DNA of 64,000 nt from Acidovorax benzenivorans (GCF_028680575.1 NZ_JAPCKI010000003.1:434001-498000); one strand, 5' to 3'. Shown: positions 8,867-17,293, counted from the first letter of the stretch. Translations and numbers: made by a program. Notes: a model not told the origin generated them from the sequence alone.

Positions 8867-9226
8867 TCAGCGGCCGACCTTGAGCAGTTCCACGTCGAAC
8901 TTGAGTGTGGCGTTCGGGGGGATCACGCCACCCGCACCGCGTGCACCGTAGCCCAGGGCGGCTGGGATGATCAGGGTGCGCTGGCCGCCAATCTTCATGC
9001 CTTGCACGCCTTCGTCCCAGCCCTTGATGACCATGCCGGCGCCCAGTGCAAATTCAAAGGGGTCGTTGCGGTCGCGGCTGGAGTCGAATTTGGCGCCTTG
9101 CTCGCCGTTGTTGTACAGCCAGCCGGTGTAGTGCACCGACACGTTCTGGCCTTTGGTGGCTTCGGCGCCTTCGCCCACGGTGGTGTCTTCGTATTGCAGG
9201 CCGGATGCGGTGGTGGTCAGTGCCAT
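8867..9226 (-). CDS. FKBP-type peptidyl-prolyl cis-trans isomerase
   Basis: Single-domain FKBP of 119 residues that catalyses proline isomerisation during protein folding. Family motifs run through the whole protein: VHYTGWLYNNGEQGAKFDSS, FALGAGMVIKGWDEGVQGMK, RTLIIPAALGYGARG and the closing IPPNATLKFDVELL. No signal peptide is present, so it is cytoplasmic. AAGGAA precedes the start by six bases. The leader contains a strong repeat-derived hairpin (9254-9292) just upstream of the ribosome site, and a clear terminator follows the gene. Confidence 0.95.
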   Translation of the reverse strand: MALTTTASGLQYEDTTVGEGAEATKGQNVSVHYTGWLYNNGEQGAKFDSSRDRNDPFEFALGAGMVIKGWDEGVQGMKIGGQRTLIIPAALGYGARGAGGVIPPNATLKFDVELLKVGR

Positions 9227-9240
9227 GGAAATTCCTTGTT

Positions 9241-9300
9241 TGCTATTAAAAATATAGCTTCAAGCGCTTGTGTTGATTGCGCTTGAAGCTATTTTGACCC
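9241..9300. repeat. Family A repeat, copy 2: 14-bp perfect hairpin in the FKBP leader
   Basis: ATAGCTTCAAGCGC at 9254-9267 pairs perfectly with GCGCTTGAAGCTAT at 9279-9292 across an 11-base loop. Read on the minus strand the hairpin is followed by ATTTTTAAT and then the FKBP ribosome site, so it resembles an intrinsic terminator or attenuator. It is the most symmetrical copy of the family in this window. Confidence 0.8.
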
Positions 9301-9311
9301 CTATTTTAACG

Positions 9312-9343
9312 AAAGCCCCGCTCGGAGGCCGGGCGGGGCTTTT
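9312..9343. terminator. Bidirectional intrinsic terminator
   Basis: A perfect 10-bp stem (AAAGCCCCGC with GCGGGGCTTT, 11-base loop) gives short U-tracts in both directions. It lies 26 bases beyond the stop of the HxlR-type gene and would end its transcript before the FKBP gene. Confidence 0.75.
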
Positions 9344-9368
9344 GCCTGTGTGAGCAGGGCGGTGTGCG

Positions 9369-9677
9369 TCAGGCCTTCTTGGCGCGGCCTGCGACCCAGC
9401 GGGTGGCAAAGGCCTGCACGTCCGACAGGCGCTTGAGCAGGTCAGCGCCCGAGGGGGTGACGGTGTAGCCGTCGCTGCCATGGTCCACAAAACCGGCTTC
9501 GCGCAGCTCTTTGATGCGGGTGTTGAGTGTGTTGGGGGTGATGCCACCCACGCTGTCCTGCAGCAGGCGGAACGTCTGGGGGTGGCCGTCCTTCAGGGCC
9601 CACAGCACGCGCAGCGCGTAGCGGCATTCAAGTCTCTCGAAGAGCTGGTTGATGGAAGCATTTTCTTTGGAGCTCAT
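9369..9677 (-). CDS. HxlR-family winged-helix regulator
   Basis: Small DNA-binding protein of 102 residues. The sequence ERLECRYALRVLWALKDG, then GITPNTLNTRIKELREAGFV and a YTVTPSGADLL wing, is the HxlR fold (helix-turn-helix about 35-70). Family members usually act as dimers and repress nearby or their own genes in response to aldehydes, quinones or redox signals; the ligand here is unknown. Its own promoter region carries an inverted repeat over the -35 element, suggesting autoregulation. No divergent target gene is obvious, since the next gene upstream is transcribed in the same direction. Confidence 0.85.
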   Translation of the reverse strand: MSSKENASINQLFERLECRYALRVLWALKDGHPQTFRLLQDSVGGITPNTLNTRIKELREAGFVDHGSDGYTVTPSGADLLKRLSDVQAFATRWVAGRAKKA

Positions 9678-9754
9678 GGACGCTTCTCCTCGCGCAAGTG
9701 TTGGATCTGGATTCAGTGCGGGTGGCCGCCAACCGGGCCCGCTGATGCGCTGAG

Positions 9755-9793
9755 ACTATAGCGCGGAACCCATTTTGCTACAAGTTTAGTAGC
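9755..9793 (-). promoter_or_regulatory. Sigma-70 promoter with operator-like inverted repeat for the HxlR gene
   Basis: On the minus strand TTGTAG (9778-9783) and TATAGT (9755-9760) are separated by exactly 17 bases. The inverted repeat GCTAC-N7-GTAGC (9777-9793) covers the -35 hexamer. A repressor bound there would block RNA polymerase, as expected for an autoregulated HxlR protein. Confidence 0.55.
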
Positions 9794-9893
9794 TCAGAAC
9801 GCACAGCACACATGCGCTAGTGGCGAAAAATACAAGGTTGCGTATCAAACTGTTGCGACAGGGCCACGGTTTGCACGGGGTTTGTTGGTGGTT

Positions 9894-10796
9894 CTAGGCC
9901 CGCCCCAGCCCCGCCAGATGTCGCACCAGCAACTGGGCCGCAGGGGGCAGCCACTGGGCGCTGCGGTAGCAGATGGCAAAGCGCCGCTGGGCCCACGGGT
10001 CGCTCAGCGGGACGATGCGCACCGGCGCCAACTGGGCAAACGGCTGGGCCACCTCGCGCGGCACCACGCTGATGGCCAGGTTGGCGCGCACCACCCGCAG
10101 GGCGGCGTCAAAGTTGGACACCAGCACCCGGTGGGCCAGCATTTTCCCCTCGACGGCCGCAGCGCGCGCCAGCAGCACCTGCACCGCGCTCAGCGCGGGC
10201 ATGCTGACGAATTCATGCTCCAGCACGTCGGCAAAGCGCACGCTTTCCAGTTGAGCCACGGGGTGCGACTGGTGTGCCACTACGGCCAAGTGGTCGCTGC
10301 GGTAGGCGCTGGTCTCCAGGCCCGAGAGGTCGGCGGCATCCCAGCAGATGCCGATGGACGCGCTGCCGTCACGCACGCCCTGCACCACGTCGGGGCTCAC
10401 CCGTTCTTCCAGGCTGATCTGGATGTTGCGGTGCGCCGGGTCTTGCAGAAAGGCCGCCACGTCGTCCGCCAGCGACTCGGCCATGACCGACGCCGTGACC
10501 AGCATGCGCACATGGCCCCGGGTGCCGGTGGCGTAGGCCGCCATGTCGCGCTCGATCTGCCCCACACTGGCCAGCATGGTGCGGGCATGCTCCAGCAGCG
10601 TCTCGCCCGCCGGGGTGGGCGCCACGCCCCGGCGTTTGCGCACCAACAATTGGGTGCCCACGGCATCTTCCAGCTGCGCCAGCCGCTTGCTGATGGCCGA
10701 GCCCACGATGGATTCTTGCTCTGCCACGCGCGCAATGCTGCGGTGCTCGCACACGGCGGCAAACAGCCGCAAGGTCTGCAGATCCAGGTCACGCAT
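9894..10796 (-). CDS. LysR-family regulator, divergent from the HMG-CoA-lyase-like operon
   Basis: Regulator of 300 residues. The N-terminal helix-turn-helix (about 1-65) reads MRDLDLQTLRLFAAVCEHRS... SAISKRLAQLEDAVGTQLL. The remainder is the periplasmic-binding-like effector domain. The ATG at 10796 gives the standard LysR start; an open frame continues upstream but is antisense to the next operon. It is divergent from the lyase/CoA-transferase/Bug genes with 123 bases between, so it most likely controls them. The gap contains a TTCC-N5-GGAA dyad (about 10825-10837) that could be part of its site. Confidence 0.9.
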   Translation of the reverse strand: MRDLDLQTLRLFAAVCEHRSIARVAEQESIVGSAISKRLAQLEDAVGTQLLVRKRRGVAPTPAGETLLEHARTMLASVGQIERDMAAYATGTRGHVRMLVTASVMAESLADDVAAFLQDPAHRNIQISLEERVSPDVVQGVRDGSASIGICWDAADLSGLETSAYRSDHLAVVAHQSHPVAQLESVRFADVLEHEFVSMPALSAVQVLLARAAAVEGKMLAHRVLVSNFDAALRVVRANLAISVVPREVAQPFAQLAPVRIVPLSDPWAQRRFAICYRSAQWLPPAAQLLVRHLAGLGRA

Positions 10797-10919
10797 GGCA
10801 AGCCTCCAGAGGTGGTGGGTGATGTTCCGTTTGGGAATGTTATGGCTTCCGAAATGTATTTTCTGATTCTGTTGGGAATTTTTAAAATCTCGCTCAGACC
10901 CACCCGAAAGAGGCATCCT

Positions 10920-11897
10920 GTGAGCACTTCCCCGATCCCGTCCGCCCTGCCGGGCGTTGTGGCCCACGCCATGGTCCGTGAGGTGGGCCTGCGCGACGGC
11001 CTGCAAAGCATTGCCACCGTGGTGTCCACCGCGCACAAGATCGAATGGATCAACGCCGCCTACGCCGCCGGCCAGCGCGAGATCGAGGTCGGCTCTTTCG
11101 TGCCCGCCCGCCTGCTGCCCCAGTTGGCCGACACGGCCGAGGTGCTGGCCCATGCCAAAACGCTGCCCGGCCTGGTGGCCTCGGTGCTCGTGCCCAATTT
11201 CAAGGGCGCCGAGCGCGCACTGGAGTGTGGTGCCGACCTGATGGTGGTGCCCTTGTCTGCCAGCCACGCCCACAGCCTGGCCAACCTGCGCAAGACGCCC
11301 GACGAGGTGGTGGCCGAGGTGGCCCGCATCCGCGCGCTGCGCGACGCCAGCGGCAGCCGCACCCTGATCGAAGGCGGCGTGGGCACGGCCTTTGGCTGCA
11401 CCCTGCAGGGCGAGGTGGCCGAAAGCGAAGTGCTGCGCCTGATGCAAGCGCTGCTGGATGCGGGCGCCGACCGCGTGAGCCTGGCCGACACGGTGGGCTA
11501 TGCCGACCCCGCCTCGGTCGCCCGCCTGTTTGGCAAGGCCCGTGCGCTGGTGGGTGACCGCCTGGCCTGCGCGCACTTCCACGACACGCGCGGCATGGGT
11601 CTCGCCAATGTTTACGCGGCCTGGCAGGCGGGCATCACCCGCTTTGACGCCTGCCTGGCGGGCATTGGCGGCTGCCCGCACGCACCGGGCGCCAGCGGCA
11701 ACGTCACCACCGAAGACCTGGTGTTCATGCTGGAGCGCATGGGCGTTGCCACCGGTATCGATGTGACCGCGTTGCTCGCGCTGCGCCAGCGCGTGGCCGG
11801 ATGGTTGGCGGGCGAGACCCTGCATGGCACGCTGTGGCAGGCGGGGCTGCCGCAGAATGCCGCACCCGCCGCGCTGCGCGAAGCCGCAACGGCCTGA
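10920..11897 (+). CDS. Hydroxymethylglutaryl-CoA lyase family protein
   Basis: TIM-barrel lyase of 325 residues in the HMG-CoA lyase/homocitrate synthase superfamily. Visible active-site features are REVGLRDGLQ (R25, D26), the metal-binding HFHDTRG and the catalytic-cysteine loop GIGGCPHAPG. The known reaction splits 3-hydroxy-3-methylglutaryl-CoA into acetyl-CoA and acetoacetate; related enzymes split citramalyl-CoA or similar thioesters. The GTG at 10920 is preceded by AAAGAGG with a good spacing. The gene next door encodes a class III CoA-transferase 24 bases downstream, which suggests activation of a free dicarboxylate followed by cleavage here. Confidence 0.88.
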   Translation: MSTSPIPSALPGVVAHAMVREVGLRDGLQSIATVVSTAHKIEWINAAYAAGQREIEVGSFVPARLLPQLADTAEVLAHAKTLPGLVASVLVPNFKGAERALECGADLMVVPLSASHAHSLANLRKTPDEVVAEVARIRALRDASGSRTLIEGGVGTAFGCTLQGEVAESEVLRLMQALLDAGADRVSLADTVGYADPASVARLFGKARALVGDRLACAHFHDTRGMGLANVYAAWQAGITRFDACLAGIGGCPHAPGASGNVTTEDLVFMLERMGVATGIDVTALLALRQRVAGWLAGETLHGTLWQAGLPQNAAPAALREAATA

Positions 11898-11921
11898 ACT
11901 CCTTTTTTGAACGCTCTGAAC

Positions 11922-13139
11922 ATGAACGACGACACACCAGCCGCACCCTCGTCCCCCCGCCTGCCGCTCGAAGGCTTGCGCGTGGTGGAGTTCACTCACA
12001 TGGTCATGGGCCCCACCTGCGGCATGGTGCTGGCCGACCTGGGGGCCGAGGTCATCAAGGTCGAGCCCGTGGACGGCGACCGCACGCGCCACCTGCTGGG
12101 CGCGGGCGCTGGTTTCTTCCCCATGTTCAACCGCAACAAGAAGAGCATTGCGCTCGACCTGCGCAGCCCCGAGGGCCTTGCGGCGGCGCGCAAACTGGCG
12201 GCATCGGCCGACGTGGTGGCGCAGAACTTCAAGCCCGGCGTGATGACGAAATACGGCCTGGACTACGCCGCGCTGAGCCAGATCAACCCGCGTCTTGTCT
12301 ACGTCAACCACACGGGCTTTCTGCCCGGCCCGTACGAGCACCGCACGGCACTCGACGAGGTGGTGCAGATGATGGGCGGCCTGGCCTACATGACCGGCCG
12401 CCCCGGCGACCCGCTGCGCGCGGGCAGCAGCGTGAACGACATCATGGGTGGCATGTTTGGCGCGATTGGTGCGATGGCGGCGCTGATGCAGCGCGGCATT
12501 ACCGGGCGTGGGCAAGAGGTGGACTCGGCCCTGTTCGAGAACAACGTGTTCCTGGTCGGCCAGCACATGATGCAGTACGCCGTCACCGGCAAACCGGCGG
12601 CCCCCATGCCCGACCGCATTTCGTCGTGGGCCGTATACGACGTGTTCAGCGTGAAGGACGGCGGGCAGATCTTTCTGGCCGCCGTGAGCGATGCACAGTG
12701 GCAGACCTTTTGCGACGCCATGGGTTATGCCGACCTGAAGGCCGACGCTGGCCTGACCACCAACAACGACCGCGTGCGCGCCCGCCCCACGCTGATGCCC
12801 GTGCTGCGCGAGCGCCTGGCCACGCACACCGCAGATGAACTGGCCGCGATCTTCGAGCGCCACGGCCTGCCGTTTGCGCCCATCCGCCGCCCCGAAGAGC
12901 TGTTTGACGACCCGCACCTGCACGCTACGGGCGGCCTGGCCGACATCACACTGCCCGATGGCGATCGCGCGGGTCAGACGGCGCAGATCACGCTGATGCC
13001 GCTGCGCATGGCGGGCCAGCGGCTCGATGTGCGCTGCGACCCGCCGCGCCTGGGTCAGCACACGGCAGAGTTGTTGCAGGGCCTGGGCTACTCGGCCGAG
13101 GATGTGGCTGCGCTGCACGCGGCCGGGGCCATCGCCTGA
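11922..13139 (+). CDS. CaiB/BaiF family (class III) CoA-transferase
   Basis: Cytoplasmic enzyme of 405 residues that moves CoA between carboxylic acids. The N-terminal LEGLRVVEFTHMVMGPTCG and ADLGAEVIKVEP are family signatures, and D145 in RTALDEVVQMMGG corresponds to the catalytic aspartate that forms the acyl anhydride. Linked to an HMG-CoA-lyase-like enzyme and a periplasmic binding protein, it may make the CoA ester of 3-hydroxy-3-methylglutarate or a similar acid from succinyl-CoA, as mammalian SUGCT does; that is inference. The ATG at 11922 is preferred over an upstream TTG at 11907. Confidence 0.9.
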   Translation: MNDDTPAAPSSPRLPLEGLRVVEFTHMVMGPTCGMVLADLGAEVIKVEPVDGDRTRHLLGAGAGFFPMFNRNKKSIALDLRSPEGLAAARKLAASADVVAQNFKPGVMTKYGLDYAALSQINPRLVYVNHTGFLPGPYEHRTALDEVVQMMGGLAYMTGRPGDPLRAGSSVNDIMGGMFGAIGAMAALMQRGITGRGQEVDSALFENNVFLVGQHMMQYAVTGKPAAPMPDRISSWAVYDVFSVKDGGQIFLAAVSDAQWQTFCDAMGYADLKADAGLTTNNDRVRARPTLMPVLRERLATHTADELAAIFERHGLPFAPIRRPEELFDDPHLHATGGLADITLPDGDRAGQTAQITLMPLRMAGQRLDVRCDPPRLGQHTAELLQGLGYSAEDVAALHAAGAIA

Positions 13140-13220
13140 TTTCTTGACGCCATCCTTGGGCATAGCTACGTGGCGCAGACCACCGCCCAGGGTTCCCTGA
13201 CCACGACCGGAGACAAACCC

Positions 13221-14258
13221 ATGCCGCGCATCACCACCGCCCCCGCTTCACCCCACGCCACGTCTGCCGCCCGCAGCGTGCTCACACGCCGCCAGGCCCT
13301 GACCACCGGTGCGGCCGCACTGGGCGCCGCCGCCTGGGGCCTGCCGCGCATGGCGCGCGCCCAGGGCGACGGCAAGCCGCTGCGCGTGATCCTGCCGCTG
13401 TCGGCGGGCTCAGGGGCCGACGGCGCCATCCGCGCCATCAGCACCAGCCTGGCCAAGGCGCTGGGCCAGCCCATCGTCATCGAGAACCTGCCGGGCGCGG
13501 GCGGCATCACCGGCACCACGCAGATCGTGCGCGCGCCCAAGGACGGCTCGGTGATCGGTGTGGTGTCCAACAACCATGTGGTCAACCCCAGCGTGTACAA
13601 GAACATCCCGTTCGATTCGCTGGCCGACATCACGCCCATCACCATCCTGGGCGCCACGCCGTTTGTGCTGGTTGCGCACCCCTCGGTTCCCGCCAAGACG
13701 GTGCAGGAGCTGATCGCCCTGGCCAAGTCAAAACCCGGCGTGCTCAACTACGGCTCGTCCGGCAACGGCACCATCCTGCACCTGGGTGCGGCCATGTTCG
13801 TGGACCAGGCCAAGCTGGACATCAAGCACATCCCTTACCGGGGCATGGGCCCGCTCATGAACGACATCCTGGGCGGGCAGGTGCAGCTGGGTGTGGTGGC
13901 GGTGGCCCCGGCTGCTGCGCACATCAAGGCGGGTGCGCTGCGCGCGCTGGGCGTGACCACGGCCACCCGTGTGGCTGCATTGCCGGGCGTGCCCACCATT
14001 GCCGAGCAAGGTCTGCCTGGTTATGAGCTGGATGGTTGGATCGCCCCGGTGGCGCCTGCGGGCCTGCCCAAGGCCGAGCTGGCCCGGCTGTACAACGGCT
14101 TCAAGGCCGCCATGGAGATGCCTGAGGCGCGCGATGCGCTGATTGCGCAGGGCTACGAGATCAAGCTCACGCCGCCCGAGCCTGCCGCCGCCTTCTTCCG
14201 CAGCGAAGCGGCCCGTATGGCCCAGGTGGTGAAGAACGCGAACGTGAAGATCGACTGA
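13221..14258 (+). CDS. Bug/TctC-type periplasmic substrate-binding protein
   Basis: Periplasmic binding protein of 345 residues. A Tat-like signal peptide (RRQALTTGAAALGAAAWG... ending MARA) is followed by the mature domain starting about residue 50. Typical Bug motifs are present: PLSAGSGADGAIRAI, VIENLPGAGG, GVVSNNHVVNPS and NYGSSGNGTILHLGA. The Bug family binds small carboxylates for tripartite tricarboxylate transporters or acts as a sensor. No TctA/TctB membrane genes are nearby, so it would have to share a transporter or signal. It is the third gene of the lyase/CoA-transferase operon. CGGAGA precedes the chosen start by seven bases. Confidence 0.9.
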   Translation: MPRITTAPASPHATSAARSVLTRRQALTTGAAALGAAAWGLPRMARAQGDGKPLRVILPLSAGSGADGAIRAISTSLAKALGQPIVIENLPGAGGITGTTQIVRAPKDGSVIGVVSNNHVVNPSVYKNIPFDSLADITPITILGATPFVLVAHPSVPAKTVQELIALAKSKPGVLNYGSSGNGTILHLGAAMFVDQAKLDIKHIPYRGMGPLMNDILGGQVQLGVVAVAPAAAHIKAGALRALGVTTATRVAALPGVPTIAEQGLPGYELDGWIAPVAPAGLPKAELARLYNGFKAAMEMPEARDALIAQGYEIKLTPPEPAAAFFRSEAARMAQVVKNANVKID

Positions 14259-14329
14259 AGCAGCGCAGGGGCTGCCTGCGGTGTGTTTTCGCAGGGCGTC
14301 AGGCAGGTTTTGAGGGTTTTCGGGCTCTT

Positions 14330-14375
14330 GCGCTAGTGCAATATGCCTGAATAGCTATTGTATTGATAGCGATTA
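14330..14375. repeat. Family A repeat, copy 3
   Basis: GCGCTAGTGCAATATGCCTG, then AATAGCTATtgtattgATAGC. The first 28 bases match copy 7 (42530) with one difference. It lies between the convergent ends of the Bug gene and the chemoreceptor gene. A second GC-rich hairpin without a U-tract follows at 14389-14406. Confidence 0.7.
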
Positions 14376-14458
14376 CATCGCCGCCGTGGCCCTGCGCCCG
14401 CAGGGCTGCGGTGCCATCGCAGGGGCGGTGTGATGTGCAACTGCCTTGCGCCCCCGTG

Positions 14459-16033
14459 TCAGGCACGCGGCGCGGGCAACGCGTGGTGGGCCTGGCGCAG
14501 ACGGAACACCTCCACGGCCTCCACCAACTGGCGGGCCTGCCCGCTCAGGCTGCCTGCCGCAGCGGCGCTTTCTTCGACCAGTGCGGCGTTCTGCTGCGTG
14601 GCCTCGTCCATGCGCACGATGGCCTGCGTCACGCGCAGCATGTCGCTGGTCTGCGCGGCGCTGGCCTGGCTGATTTCCTCCATCAGCGCGCTCACGCCCT
14701 GAATGGATGACACCACCTCGGCCATGGTGGTGCCCGCATTGCGCGCCAGGTCCGAGCCAGCCTGCACGCGCTCCACGCTGGTCTGGATCAGTTGCTTGAT
14801 CTCGCGCGCGGCGCTGGCGCTGCGGGTGGCCAGGTTGCGCACCTCGCTGGCCACCACGGCAAAGCCCCGGCCCTGTTCGCCGGCGCGCGCGGCCTCCACG
14901 GCGGCATTGAGCGCGAGGATGTTGGTCTGGAATGCGATGCCGTCGATGACGCCAATGATGTCGGCAATGCGGCGTGAGCTGTCCTGGATGCCTTGCACCA
15001 CCTCGACCATCTGCGTGACCACGTCGCCGCCGCGCTGCGCCACCGAGGCACCGTTTTTGGCCAGCTCGTTCGCGCGTTGGGCGTTGGAGGCGTTTTGCTG
15101 CACCGTGGATTGCAGCTGCTGCATGGAGGACGTGGTTTCGTCCAGCGACGATGCCTGCTCTTCGGTGCGATGGCTCAGGTCGGCGTTGCCCTGGGCGATT
15201 TCGGCACTGGCGCTGGCCACCCCTTCGGCATTGCTGCGCACGCCGGAGACAACGTCTTCCAGGTTGTCCTGCATGGCGCGCAGGGCCTCCAGCAGACGCG
15301 CGGGCTCGTCCTTGCCATCGACCTCGATGGTGGTCGTGAGGTCACCCGCCGCCACCTTGTGTGCCACCGACACCGCCACGCCCAGGGGGCGAACCACCGA
15401 CCGCGTCAGCAGCCAGCCCGCGCAGGCGCCCAGAGCTGTGACCAGCGCGAGTGCCACCAGGCTGCTGACCAGCGCACGCCGGGCGTCCTGCGCGGCCTCC
15501 TGGGCGATGGCTGCGCTGCTGGCGGCCACCTGCTGGCTCAGTTCGGTGAGCAGCTTGGCGGGGCCCTGGTCGATGTCCGCCACGTCCGCATCGCCTGCTG
15601 AGGGCACAAAGCCCAGCGACTGGAACACCTCAAAGCCCTTGCGGTAGCCCTGGGCCATCTGCGCGTGGGCCTGGGTGAACTTTTGCAGCGCGGCCTTTTC
15701 CTGCGCGTCGATCAGTTGGGGCTCCAACGCCTTGGCGGCGTCGGCCACGCGCTTTTCGCTGGCCTGGAAGGCGTTCCAGTGTTGCTCGCGCTTGCGCGAG
15801 TCCTCGCCGCGCAGCAGGGTGTTCTTCCACTCCAGCACCTGGGTCTTGAACTCGCTTTCCATGCGGCTCACGGCGCGTTCCTGGGCCACACGCTGTTGCA
15901 CCGTGGTGTCGTACGTGCCCAGGGTTTGGTACAGGGCGGCAATCCCGAACAGTGCGGCGCCCAGCAGCAGGGCAAGCACCAGGCCCAGGCCCGTGGCCAT
16001 GCGGGCACCGATGGAGTGGTTGGACATTTTCAT
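14459..16033 (-). CDS. Methyl-accepting chemotaxis protein
   Basis: Transmembrane chemoreceptor of 524 residues. Order: TM1 (about 12-37), periplasmic four-helix-type sensor (about 38-190), TM2 (about 188-212), HAMP, then the cytoplasmic signalling helices. The highly conserved hairpin tip appears as GIAFQTNILALNAAVEAARA and GEQGRGFAVVASEVRNLA. No CheR-binding NWETF-like pentapeptide is present at the C-terminus. The start at 16033 has GGAG with six bases spacing; starts at 16045 (TTG) or 16027 are possible. The ligand is unknown. The neighbouring genes on both sides encode carboxylate-binding periplasmic proteins. Confidence 0.93.
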   Translation of the reverse strand: MKMSNHSIGARMATGLGLVLALLLGAALFGIAALYQTLGTYDTTVQQRVAQERAVSRMESEFKTQVLEWKNTLLRGEDSRKREQHWNAFQASEKRVADAAKALEPQLIDAQEKAALQKFTQAHAQMAQGYRKGFEVFQSLGFVPSAGDADVADIDQGPAKLLTELSQQVAASSAAIAQEAAQDARRALVSSLVALALVTALGACAGWLLTRSVVRPLGVAVSVAHKVAAGDLTTTIEVDGKDEPARLLEALRAMQDNLEDVVSGVRSNAEGVASASAEIAQGNADLSHRTEEQASSLDETTSSMQQLQSTVQQNASNAQRANELAKNGASVAQRGGDVVTQMVEVVQGIQDSSRRIADIIGVIDGIAFQTNILALNAAVEAARAGEQGRGFAVVASEVRNLATRSASAAREIKQLIQTSVERVQAGSDLARNAGTTMAEVVSSIQGVSALMEEISQASAAQTSDMLRVTQAIVRMDEATQQNAALVEESAAAAGSLSGQARQLVEAVEVFRLRQAHHALPAPRA

Positions 16034-16082
16034 CAGAGGCTCCAAAGGTTCTGCAGCGGGCCCGGAGGGCCTAGTGGTGAGA

Positions 16083-17111
16083 TCAGGCCTTCAGCTTGAG
16101 CAAATAGACCATCACGCGGGCGGTGGTGAGGTCCAGCTCCATGAACTCTGCCAAATCCTTGCCGGTGAGCCAAGAGGGTTCCCACCGGTTCTGCTTGAGG
16201 GTGCGTGTCCACGATTCATGGTGGGTGGCGGCTTCGATGGCGGCCAGCATCTCTGCCGCCCGCGCAGGTGCCACGCCCTTGCCTGTGAACACGCCGCGCC
16301 AGTTGGCCATGACGGCGTCCAGCCCCTGTTCGCGGAACGCGGGCAGGCCAAACGCGCTGCGGCGCGACGAGACGCCGATGGCCCGCAGCTTGCCCGCCGC
16401 CATGGCGTCGCTGAACTCGCTGTAGCCCGACAGGCCCACGGCCGCGTTGCCGGACATCACGGCTTCGACCACCTCGGCACCGCCCGGAAACGGCTTGTAG
16501 ACCAGTCCCTCCGGGTTGGCCTTGGTGGCACGCGCCAACACGCCCGCAAAGATATGGTCCACGCCCCCGGCAGAGCCACCGGCCACGGGCACCGCCTTCA
16601 GGTCTGCACGCATGGCATCGGCCAGGTCCTTGGTGGTCTTGATGGGCGATTGCGCCGCCACCGCCGCCACCAGGTAGTCACTGGTCAGGCGCGCCAGGGG
16701 CTGTATCTGGCTCATGTCCACCGCCGGTTTCTGCAGCGCCACGGCGCCCACCATCACCATGCCACCCATGAACAGGGTGTTGGCATCGTTGCCATATTTT
16801 TCAGCGTACTTGGCCAGGCCAATGGTGCCGCCCTTGCCGCCGATGTTTTCGTACTCGACCTGGTCCGCAGCCCCGGCGCCCACGAGCGCCGCGCCCAGCG
16901 CGCGACCGGTCTGGTCCCAGCCGCCGCCCGGGTTGGCGGGGATCACGATGCGCAGCGTGCCCGCCAGCTTGGGCACTTTGGGCGGCGCGCTGCGCGCGGC
17001 AGCGCCTGCCTGGGCCCAGGCGGAGGTGGCAAACGGGGCCCCGAGTGCGCCAATGGCGCCCGTGGCTGTGGCGCGGGCAAGGATCTGGCGGCGGTTGAAG
17101 GAGGTCGTCAT
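16083..17111 (-). CDS. TctC-type tripartite tricarboxylate binding protein (orphan)
   Basis: Periplasmic binding protein of 342 residues from this start. The Tat-like signal RRQILARATATGAIGALG... ends near SAWAQA. The mature part has the TctC signatures PANPGGGWDQTGRAL, YENIGGKGGTIGLAK, PVAGGSAGGVDHI and WRGVFTGKG, closer to true TctC than the other two Bug proteins here. No tctA or tctB is adjacent. The start is ambiguous: an in-frame ATG at 17192 has a much better ribosome site (AAGGAGA, 5 bases spacing) and would add 27 residues before the twin arginine. It is downstream-adjacent to a chemoreceptor on the same strand. Confidence 0.88.
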   Translation of the reverse strand: MTTSFNRRQILARATATGAIGALGAPFATSAWAQAGAAARSAPPKVPKLAGTLRIVIPANPGGGWDQTGRALGAALVGAGAADQVEYENIGGKGGTIGLAKYAEKYGNDANTLFMGGMVMVGAVALQKPAVDMSQIQPLARLTSDYLVAAVAAQSPIKTTKDLADAMRADLKAVPVAGGSAGGVDHIFAGVLARATKANPEGLVYKPFPGGAEVVEAVMSGNAAVGLSGYSEFSDAMAAGKLRAIGVSSRRSAFGLPAFREQGLDAVMANWRGVFTGKGVAPARAAEMLAAIEAATHHESWTRTLKQNRWEPSWLTGKDLAEFMELDLTTARVMVYLLKLKA

Positions 17112-17293
17112 ACGGTCTTTGGCAAAAAAAGGGGGGATGCAGATCGTTGGGTCGGCCTGTGCGTATTGCGACAGGAGATTGCCGAACTGCATGGCAGTCT
17201 CCTTCAGCCGTGTGGCAATGGTCACCATCCAAGCTGTCAGTCTGCTGTCGGTGGCATGGGGGTAAACGTGGGGGCTTCGCTGAGCAAAGCCCT

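Noticed and set aside
10797..13163. Upstream extension of the minus-strand LysR frame to over 1000 residues
   Set aside because: The extension is antisense to the lyase and CoA-transferase genes and non-motif; the LysR family start MRDLDLQTLRLF is at 10796.
14389..14406. GCCCTGCG-CC-CGCAGGGC hairpin as a terminator
   Set aside because: Strong stem but no U-tract in either direction and a two-base loop; kept only as part of the repeat-rich convergent region.
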